Assembly (NCBI GenBank): GCA_002307905.1 | Contig: DBUL01000077.1 | Coordinates: forward strand, 4,487-17,131 | Reading direction: 5' to 3' | DNA: 12,645 nucleotides | Source: Rhizobiaceae bacterium UBA1291 | GTDB lineage: Bacteria > Pseudomonadota > Alphaproteobacteria > Rhizobiales > Rhizobiaceae | Part shown: positions 7,435 through 12,645 of the stretch, one piece after another | Layout: every line of letters begins with the position of its first letter | How positions within the stretch are numbered: the stretch's first letter is position 1 | The notes under the pieces: generated by a model | What the model was told of the DNA's origin: nothing | Database searches by the model: none | Seen by the model: only the letters and a program-made list of their open reading frames with translations | Position numbers and translations under genes: made by a program

Positions 7435-7995
7435 ATGCCTAACGACGAAATCGCCGTATTGCTGAGCCGGGTGGCCCTCAAGGACCGCTCCGCATTTTCT
7501 TTGCTCTACGCTCGCATATCACCGAAACTTTTTGCCATCTGCCTTCGTATATTGCGAGACAGGGCCGATGCGGAGGAAGCTTTGCAGGATATATTCGTGA
7601 AGATCTGGCAGCGGGCCGAGAGCTTTGCTTCGTCCGGCAATGGATCCATGGGATGGCTCGCTGCGATCGCGCGCTATCATTGCATTGACCGCCTGCGGGT
7701 GAGGCGCCCGCCGGCGGAAGAGCTGGAGACTGTTATCGACCTCGCCGACAGCGCGGCAGACCCGGAACAAAGCGCGTTGCTGCGCTCGGAAGGAAAGCGG
7801 ATTGACAGCTGTCTGCAAGAGTTGGATCCTGACCGTGCGCGCGCCGTGAGGCATGCCTATGTGGAGGGATTGTCTTATCAGGAGCTGGCCGATCGGTTCG
7901 CGGTGCCGCTGAACACGATGCGCACATGGCTGCGTCGCAGCCTGTTGAAATTGAGAGAGTGCATGGATGACGACGCCAGACCAGAGCAAGGGTGA
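7435..7995 (+). CDS. ECF RNA polymerase sigma factor (SigK/RpoE-like)
   Basis: This 186-residue group 4 sigma-70 factor directs RNA polymerase to a specific promoter set when freed from its anti-sigma factor. Region 2 covers about residues 18-90, including [15 protein letters not shown] (45-59, core binding and -10 opening) and [18 protein letters not shown] (74-91, -10 recognition). Region 4 covers about 125-178, with [17 protein letters not shown] (146-162) as the helix-turn-helix for the -35 element. Regions 1 and 3 are absent, as expected for ECF factors. The start is fixed by an in-frame stop at 7426-7428; AGAGGG lies about 11 bases before the ATG. Its last 29 bases overlap the anti-sigma gene, a classic sign of translational coupling. 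The inducing signal is not evident. Confidence 0.94.
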   Translation: MPNDEIAVLLSRVALKDRSAFSLLYARISPKLFAICLRILRDRADAEEALQDIFVKIWQRAESFASSGNGSMGWLAAIARYHCIDRLRVRRPPAEELETVIDLADSAADPEQSALLRSEGKRIDSCLQELDPDRARAVRHAYVEGLSYQELADRFAVPLNTMRTWLRRSLLKLRECMDDDARPEQG

Positions 7996-8689
7996 CCGCT
8001 CCCGCGACGAAGTGATCGCCGGAGAATATGTGCTCGGCGTACTCGGCGTCGAGGATCGCATGCAGGTCGAGGAACGGCTGCGCCACGACCGGTCCTTCGC
8101 CACCATCGTCCGCCGTTGGGAGGACAATCTCTCGCAGTTCAACGAGGACTACGGCGTCGAACTGCCGCCCGAAGCGCTCTTCGCCAGGATCGAGGGCAAG
8201 ATCTATGGCCAGCCACGGCGGAATCCGTCTTGGGCAGCGTTGGGTGGCCTGTGGAACTCGCTCGCCCTCTGGCGTGGCCTCGCCTTTGCCGGCGTCGCCG
8301 TCGCCGCCGTCCTCGCGGGAGCTGAAGCGGGGCTCTGGGATAGCTTGCCCGCAGGGCAGCCGCTGGTCGCCGAACTCGCCGGCAAGGACAGCGTCATCAG
8401 TCTCGTCGCCCGCTATGACAGCGGATCCGGCAGACTTCAGGTGACGCCGGTAGCAACCGGCGAGCAGCAGCAGAGATCGCTCGAACTTTGGCTGATCGAG
8501 GGTGAGTCGACGCCACGTTCTCTGGGCGTCCTGCCGCAGACCGGGGAAGGGGAGATCATCGTCCCCGACACGTTGCGTAGTCGCTTCGCCGAAGGCGTTA
8601 TTCTCGCCGTCAGCCTCGAGCCCTTCGGCGGCTCCCCGACCGGCCAGGCGACCGGTCCAGTGATCGCGCTTGGGCCGGCGCATCTGTGA
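7967..8689 (+). CDS. RskA-like membrane anti-sigma factor
   Basis: This 240-residue membrane protein is predicted to hold the adjacent sigma factor inactive. Residues 1-90 form the cytoplasmic anti-sigma domain (GEYVLGVLGVEDRMQVEERL, 19-38, is typical of this family), residues about 103-122 form one membrane helix, and 130-240 is a periplasmic RskA-type domain with segments such as RSLELWLIEG and LGVLPQTGEG. There is no HxxxCxxC zinc motif and no cysteine at all, so redox sensing through a zinc anti-sigma fold is excluded. In the family, release occurs through regulated proteolysis. The ATG at 7967 lies inside the sigma gene, with the 3' end of that gene (TTGAGAGAG region) serving as ribosome-binding site. 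The C-terminal residues fit the family, so the gene looks complete. Confidence 0.92.
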   Translation: MTTPDQSKGDRSRDEVIAGEYVLGVLGVEDRMQVEERLRHDRSFATIVRRWEDNLSQFNEDYGVELPPEALFARIEGKIYGQPRRNPSWAALGGLWNSLALWRGLAFAGVAVAAVLAGAEAGLWDSLPAGQPLVAELAGKDSVISLVARYDSGSGRLQVTPVATGEQQQRSLELWLIEGESTPRSLGVLPQTGEGEIIVPDTLRSRFAEGVILAVSLEPFGGSPTGQATGPVIALGPAHL

Positions 8690-8711
8690 CGGCGTGCCTC
8701 TCCGCGCGTTG

Positions 8712-8770
8712 TTTCAATAGAAAAAGTAAAGATATCAAATATATAGAGAATAATTTCCGATTTTTTGAGG
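8712..8770. other. AT-rich stretch in the 211-bp gap between anti-sigma and fasciclin genes
   Basis: This stretch is strikingly A/T-rich (for example AAATATATAG) in an otherwise GC-rich window. It ends just before the candidate -35 element of the fasciclin gene, the position where an A+T-rich UP element would contact the polymerase alpha subunit. No open frame, hairpin with a T-tract or RNA gene was recognised here. Confidence 0.45.
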
Positions 8771-8775
8771 GCAAC

Positions 8776-8803
8776 TGAAACTTTCTCTGCCCAGCCCTCG
8801 TCC
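8776..8803 (+). promoter_or_regulatory. Candidate ECF-type promoter of the fasciclin gene
   Basis: TGAAACT (8776-8782) and CGTCC (8799-8803) are spaced by 16 bases, the same geometry as the candidate upstream of the sigma gene. Transcription would start near 8810 and give a leader of about 90 nt. It supports the fasciclin gene as a target of the adjacent sigma factor, but the -35 match is imperfect. Confidence 0.4.
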
Positions 8804-8900
8804 TTTGGAGTGTTCCCCGACAACGGGATCGAAACAACCGCCCGGATGGCAATCCTGCCGCCGAGGACGGATCGAGAACACCAGGACAGAGGAAACCGAA

Positions 8901-9458
8901 ATGTTCAAGACCACCCTTCGCCCGCTCACCCTTGCCGTCGCACTCGCCGCCGGTACCGTCGCCGCCCATGCCGAAAACCCGATGGTCGGTGGCGCCGCCA
9001 TGGCGGAAGACAAGAACATCGTCGAAAATGCCGTCAATTCGAAGGATCACACGACGCTGGTTGCCGCCGTCACGGCTGCCGGCCTGGTCGAGACGCTTTC
9101 GGGTGCAGGCCCGTTCACGGTCTTCGCTCCCGTCAACGCTGCCTTCGACGCGCTTCCGGCCGGCACGGTCGACACGCTACTGAAGCCCGAGAACAAGGAC
9201 CAGTTGACCAAGGTTCTGACCTGCCACGTCGTGGCGGCCGAAGCCATGTCGTCTGCCGTCGCCAAGCTGATCGCTGATGGCGGTGGCACCCATGCGGTCG
9301 AGACGGTCGGCGGCTGCGTGCTCCAGGCCAAGATGGACGGCGACAAGATCACGCTCACCGACGAGACCGGCGGCGTTGCCACCGTGACCATCGCCGACGT
9401 CAAACAGTCGAACGGCGTGATCCATGTGATCGACAAGGTTCTGCTGCCGAAGGCCTGA
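8901..9458 (+). CDS. Secreted fasciclin (FAS1) domain protein
   Basis: This 185-residue exported protein has one FAS1 domain. A signal peptide covers residues 1-24 (MFKTTLR, hydrophobic core, cleavage after AHA). The FAS1 domain covers about 38-184, with the H1 box FTVFAPVNAAFDALP (72-86) and the H2 box NGVIHVIDKVLLP (171-183). The usual Tyr of the YHVV motif is Cys108 here (LTCHVV), and a second cysteine, Cys139, could pair with it in the periplasm. FAS1 domains act in adhesion or ligand binding; the rhizobial relative Nex18 and mycobacterial MPT70/MPT83 are the known comparisons. AGAGGAA lies 6 bases before the ATG at 8901; the longer open frame from 8805 lacks a signal peptide at its start and is rejected. 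It lies downstream of the sigma/anti-sigma pair, which probably controls it. Confidence 0.93.
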   Translation: MFKTTLRPLTLAVALAAGTVAAHAENPMVGGAAMAEDKNIVENAVNSKDHTTLVAAVTAAGLVETLSGAGPFTVFAPVNAAFDALPAGTVDTLLKPENKDQLTKVLTCHVVAAEAMSSAVAKLIADGGGTHAVETVGGCVLQAKMDGDKITLTDETGGVATVTIADVKQSNGVIHVIDKVLLPKA

Positions 9459-9469
9459 GCCACGCTCCT

Positions 9470-9488
9470 GCCTCGCCTCTGGCGGGGC
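9470..9488. terminator. Weak hairpin between convergent fasciclin and engB genes
   Basis: GCCTCGCC and GGCGGGGC form an 8-bp stem (one G-U pair) with a TCT loop, 12 bases after the fasciclin stop. There is no T-tract on either strand, so it may only help stop transcription or protect the 3' end. Confidence 0.35.
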
Positions 9489-9512
9489 AATGTCTAGGTC
9501 GGGCGTACTGCG

Positions 9513-10172
9513 TCAGGTTGCCTGGCCGATGGCCTCGAGGATTGCCGCGCGCAAATCGTCGAGGCCATTTCCTTTTTCGGAGGAGGTGGCAACGATGAAG
9601 GGATAGGCAGCCGGGCGCTTCTTGATCTTCTCGAGCGTTTCCGCGATCAGGCGAGGCACGCCGGCTTCCTTGATCTTGTCGGTCTTGGTCAGCACGATCT
9701 GGTAGGACACCGCCGCCTTGTCGAGCAGGTCGAGCACTTCGTCGTCGTTCTTCTTGATGCCGTGGCGGCTGTCGATCAGCACGTAGACGCGCTTCAATGT
9801 CGCGCGGCCGCGTAGGTAGTCGAATACCAGCTTGGTCCAGGCGTCGACGTTTTCCTTCGGCGCCTGAGCATAGCCGTAGCCGGGCATGTCGACCAGCGCC
9901 ATCGGCGGCAGGTCGCCCGCTTCGCCCGAATAGCCGTCAGGAACGAAATAGTTGAGTTCCTGAGTGCGGCCCGGCGTGTTCGACGTGCGAGCCAGTCCTT
10001 TGTGACCCACCAGCGCATTGATCAACGACGACTTGCCGACATTCGAGCGGCCGGCAAAGGCCACTTCGAGCGGTCCTTCGGGGGGAAGGAATTGCATCGA
10101 CGGGACGCCGCGGATGAAGATCCACGGGCGGCCGAACAGAGGCTGATCGGTCTTCTGGTTGTTGTCTGTCAT
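9513..10172 (-). CDS. engB: Ribosome biogenesis GTP-binding protein EngB/YihA/YsxC
   Basis: This 219-residue GTPase of the TrmE-Era-EngA-EngB family acts in assembly of the large ribosomal subunit in the cytoplasm and is usually essential. G motifs are complete: G1 GRSNVGKSS (41-49), G2 TPGRTQ (66-71), G3 DMPGYG (95-100), G4 TKTD (162-165) and G5 TSSEKG (196-201). The ATG at 10172 is preceded by AAAGG with 8-base spacing and gives the normal family length; the frame is open to 10295, but that extension is not family-like and overlaps the upstream gene. It lies 49 bp downstream of an EamA transporter gene and downstream of yidC on the same strand, and converges with the fasciclin gene. Confidence 0.95.
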   Translation of the reverse strand: MTDNNQKTDQPLFGRPWIFIRGVPSMQFLPPEGPLEVAFAGRSNVGKSSLINALVGHKGLARTSNTPGRTQELNYFVPDGYSGEAGDLPPMALVDMPGYGYAQAPKENVDAWTKLVFDYLRGRATLKRVYVLIDSRHGIKKNDDEVLDLLDKAAVSYQIVLTKTDKIKEAGVPRLIAETLEKIKKRPAAYPFIVATSSEKGNGLDDLRAAILEAIGQAT

Positions 10173-10221
10173 GGGGTCGCCTTTCGCATGTCCTGTGAAA
10201 TCCGGGTTTTGACCGGCAAAG

Positions 10222-11163
10222 TCAAGACGCGGTGGGCACGCGCGGCCCCAGTTCGCGGCGCATATGGCCGATAAGATAGGTGAACAGCGCCACAAGCACG
10301 ATGCCCCCGCCGATCATCGTCCGGCCCGACGGCACTTCGTGATGCAGGAGAACCATCCACACCGGGGCAAGGATCATCTCCGCCGTACCGAGAAGTGCTG
10401 CAAGCGCGGAGGGGATCATGCGCGCGCCGGTCACATACATCGCCATGCCGAGCCCGAGGTTGAGAGCCCCAAAGGCGAACAGTAGCGCCAGATCGGGCGG
10501 GCTCACGGCAAAGCTCGTGGTCTGCGTGGCCGCGATCGCCGAGGCGATGAAACAGCCGGTGCTGGCGGCCGGTGTCATGCGGATCTCCGGATGCCGTCGC
10601 GTCAGCACGGTCATGCAGGCGAAGATTACCGGGATCGAGGCCGCGAGCCCGAGGCCGACCAGCGAACCGCCTTCGCCGATCGAGGTCGACACCATGATCG
10701 CCACTCCGAGGATCACGGCGCCAATGGCGCCCCAGGTCACTGCCGTAATCGGTTCGCCGAGCACGATGCGGGCAAGCAGCGCGGCAAACAGCGGGATGGC
10801 CGCCATGAACAGCACGACATTGGCAACCGCAGTCATGCTCACGGCCAGCACGAAGCAGGTCGATACGGCGGCAAAGCCGACCGCGATCATCAGCCCGGGC
10901 CACCCCATTGCCCGGAACAGTCGGATCGTTCCAGCAACCTTGTCCCGGATGAGCATGAAGCTCAAGAGGAACAGGCCGCCGAACAGGCATCGCCAGAAGA
11001 CGATTGCCCAGCCATCGCTCATGCCGATGAACCGCTGGATCGCGCCGCCATAGCTCCAGGCCGTGGCTGAGCCGAGTACCAGAGCGATGCCGAGCCAGGG
11101 GCGGGCGGCCGGGACGGGAGAGGAACTTGAGACGGCCATCGAAGCTCGCAAGGTCGTGGGCAT
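10222..11163 (-). CDS. EamA/DMT-family transporter (second copy type)
   Basis: This 313-residue inner-membrane protein has about ten hydrophobic segments in two EamA repeats (about 23-157 and 170-300). The first repeat ends with the LGEPIT segment (135-140); the second ends with [16 protein letters not shown] before its last helix. It is not closely similar to the other EamA protein in this window (4796-5710), so it is not a recent duplicate. The substrate is unknown. The first ATG (11163) lies directly after the terminator hairpin of yidC and has no clean ribosome-binding site; the ATG eight codons later (11139) is an equally possible start. It sits between yidC and engB on their strand. Confidence 0.88.
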   Translation of the reverse strand: MPTTLRASMAVSSSSPVPAARPWLGIALVLGSATAWSYGGAIQRFIGMSDGWAIVFWRCLFGGLFLLSFMLIRDKVAGTIRLFRAMGWPGLMIAVGFAAVSTCFVLAVSMTAVANVVLFMAAIPLFAALLARIVLGEPITAVTWGAIGAVILGVAIMVSTSIGEGGSLVGLGLAASIPVIFACMTVLTRRHPEIRMTPAASTGCFIASAIAATQTTSFAVSPPDLALLFAFGALNLGLGMAMYVTGARMIPSALAALLGTAEMILAPVWMVLLHHEVPSGRTMIGGGIVLVALFTYLIGHMRRELGPRVPTAS

Positions 11164-11167
11164 AAAC

Positions 11168-11192
11168 GAAAGCCCCGGAGACCGGGGCTTTC
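11168..11192 (-). terminator. Rho-independent terminator of yidC
   Basis: A perfect 11-bp inverted repeat (GAAAGCCCCGG and CCGGGGCTTTC) with a 3-nt loop lies 4 bases past the yidC stop codon. On the minus strand it continues into CTTTCGTTTA, an interrupted T-tract. It ends 4 bases before the first possible start codon of the EamA gene. Confidence 0.85.
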
Positions 11193-11196
11193 TGAG

Positions 11197-12645
11197 TTAC
11201 TTCGTCTGCGTCGGCTTTCGCCGGAACATGCCCTTGATATTGTCGAACAGTTCGATCTTGGCGCCCTGGCGCTTCATGATGATGGACTGCTGTGCAATCG
11301 AGAGCGTGTTGTTCCAGGCCCAATAGATGACCAGACCGGCCGGGAAGGTGCCCAGCATGAATGTGAAGATCAGCGGCATCCAGTTGAACAGCATCGCCTG
11401 TGTCGGATCCGGCGGGGTCGGATTCATGCGCATCTGTAGCCACATGGTGACACCCATGATGATCGGCCAGACGCCGAGATGCAGGAAAGTCGGACCCTCG
11501 AACGGCAGGAGGCCGAACAGGTTGACGAAGGTGGTCGGATCGGGTGCGGACAAGTCCTGGATCCAGCCGAAGAACGGCGCATGGCGCATTTCGATGGTGA
11601 CGTAAATGACCTTATAGAGCGCGAAGAAGACCGGGATCTGCAGCAGCACCGGCCAGCAGCCGGCCACCGGGTTGATCTTCTCGTCCTTGTAGAGCTGCAT
11701 CATCGCCTGCTGCAGCGCCATCTTGTCGTCGCCGTGTTTGGCCTTCAGCTCCTCCATCTTCGGCTGCATACGCTTCATGTTAGCCATGGAGGCATACTGC
11801 TTGCTGGCGAGCGGGAAGAAGATCAGCTTGACCACGATCGTGGTGAGCAGGATGGCGACGCCAAAATTGCCGACCAGACGATAGAAATAGTCCATCATCT
11901 TAAACATCGGCTTGGTGATGAAGTAGAACCAGCCCCAGTCGATCATCAGGTCGAACTTCGGGATGGAATAGGCAGCCTCGTAATTGTCGACCACCGGAAC
12001 CTCCTTGGCACCGGCGAAAACGAGTTGCTTGACCGTGGTGTTCTGGCCCGGTGCGACGCTAATCGCGTCGTTCTTGAAGTCGGCCTGATAGCGCGGCTGT
12101 CCGTCTGTGAAGTGCGAGAACCGGCTTTCGAAGGCCAGCGTCTGCTGGGGTACAAGTGCTGCTGCCCAGTATTTGTCGGTGATGCCGAGCCAGCCGCCGG
12201 TAGCCTTTGCGCCCGCCAGCGCTTGATCCTCGATGTCGCCGTAGGATTCTTCCGTAAGTCCATTCTCGGCGCCGAGCACACCAAGGAAGCCCTCGTGCAG
12301 GACGTAGACGGAGGCGGTCGTGGGCTTGTTGTAGCGGGTGATGCGGCCGTATGGCTCGACCGAAGCGGCGGTCGTCCCGTCATTCCTGATCGTGTCCTCG
12401 ACCGTGAACAGGTAATGCTCGTCAACCGAGATCTTGCGAAGGAAAGTGAGGCCTGCCTCGTTGGTGAAGGAAAACGTGACCGGCGTTGTCTGTGTCAGCT
12501 TGTCGCCTTCTGCCAACGTCCAGACGGTCGTCGGACCGGGAACAGCACCGGCGTTCTCCCCGGCGATATAACCGAGTTCGGTGAAATAGCCGTCCTTGGT
12601 GTCAGCCGGGTTGAAGAGCGTAATGATGGGGCTCGTCGGATCGAC
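11197..12645 (-). CDS. yidC: Membrane protein insertase YidC (partial, 5' end beyond right edge)
   Basis: There are 482 codons before the stop and the frame stays open to the right edge, so roughly the first 100-120 residues (with the N-terminal membrane anchor) are missing. YidC inserts and folds inner-membrane proteins, alone or with SecYEG. The part present holds most of the periplasmic P1 domain (the edge-proximal part reads FNPADTKDGYFTELGY) and the conserved C-terminal five-helix core: the WGWFYFITKP entry segment, LLTTIVVKLIFFPL with the groove basic residue (Lys here, Arg in E. coli), MKRMQPKMEELKAKHGDD in the cytoplasmic hairpin, then GCWPVLLQIPVFFALYKV and VIYWAWNNTLSIAQQ. The C-terminal tail is short and basic (RRKPTQTK). 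It is followed by a strong terminator. Confidence 0.95.
   Translation of the reverse strand, partial: VDPTSPIITLFNPADTKDGYFTELGYIAGENAGAVPGPTTVWTLAEGDKLTQTTPVTFSFTNEAGLTFLRKISVDEHYLFTVEDTIRNDGTTAASVEPYGRITRYNKPTTASVYVLHEGFLGVLGAENGLTEESYGDIEDQALAGAKATGGWLGITDKYWAAALVPQQTLAFESRFSHFTDGQPRYQADFKNDAISVAPGQNTTVKQLVFAGAKEVPVVDNYEAAYSIPKFDLMIDWGWFYFITKPMFKMMDYFYRLVGNFGVAILLTTIVVKLIFFPLASKQYASMANMKRMQPKMEELKAKHGDDKMALQQAMMQLYKDEKINPVAGCWPVLLQIPVFFALYKVIYVTIEMRHAPFFGWIQDLSAPDPTTFVNLFGLLPFEGPTFLHLGVWPIIMGVTMWLQMRMNPTPPDPTQAMLFNWMPLIFTFMLGTFPAGLVIYWAWNNTLSIAQQSIIMKRQGAKIELFDNIKGMFRRKPTQTK

Noticed and set aside
8810..8881. GTGTTC and GAACAC inverted repeat enclosing the leader of the fasciclin gene
   Set aside because: Six matching bases 60 nt apart are expected by chance, and no supporting inner structure or known riboswitch pattern was seen.
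4796..11163. The two EamA transporters as a duplicated gene pair
   Set aside because: Their sequences share only the family fold pattern and no long identical stretch, so a recent duplication is not supported.
10169..11443. A 424-codon minus-strand frame across the second EamA gene and the end of yidC
   Set aside because: Arg/His/Gly-rich shadow translation of real genes in another frame; it would cross the yidC terminator.

Overview
The window looks like a piece of an alphaproteobacterial chromosome, most likely Rhizobiales/Rhizobiaceae. It is GC-rich with dense coding. It carries YidC, the EngB/YihA GTPase, ArgB and a HAD pyrimidine 5'-nucleotidase on one strand, genes that I recall (from memory, not a search) lying close together in rhizobia. 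No mobile element, CRISPR array, tRNA or rRNA was seen.

Layout, left to right. (1) 1-675, minus: an exported EF-hand protein whose C-terminus runs off the left edge. (2) 787-1506, minus: HAD-family pyrimidine 5'-nucleotidase. (3) 1601-5710: an amino-acid catabolism/transport cluster. It has a periplasmic amino-acid-binding protein (minus, with its own terminator), a divergent LysR regulator, a FAD-dependent D-amino-acid dehydrogenase closely resembling D-arginine dehydrogenase, and an EamA exporter (all plus). (4) 5804-6337, plus: an Ogt-type O6-alkylguanine DNA methyltransferase. (5) 6368-7255, minus: argB. (6) 7435-9458, plus: an ECF sigma factor, an overlapping RskA-like membrane anti-sigma factor and a secreted fasciclin (FAS1) protein. 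(7) 9513-12645, minus: engB, a second EamA transporter and yidC, whose N-terminus runs off the right edge.

How the parts work together. The binding protein, LysR and dehydrogenase probably form a small uptake/oxidation unit for an amino acid; the 140-bp divergent promoter region contains a dyad suited to LysR control. The dehydrogenase keeps the alpha-carboxylate-binding residues of D-arginine dehydrogenase but has lost the side-chain-recognising Glu87 and His48, so its substrate is probably not D-arginine. The sigma/anti-sigma/fasciclin group resembles the SigK-RskA-MPT83/MPT70 regulon of mycobacteria. Similar ECF-type promoter candidates with identical spacing lie upstream of the sigma gene and of the fasciclin gene.

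No wholly new system is evident. The observations most worth following are the altered active site of the dehydrogenase, the shared ECF promoter pattern, the Met/His/Gly-rich EF-hand protein, and the terminator that abuts the start codon of the second EamA gene.
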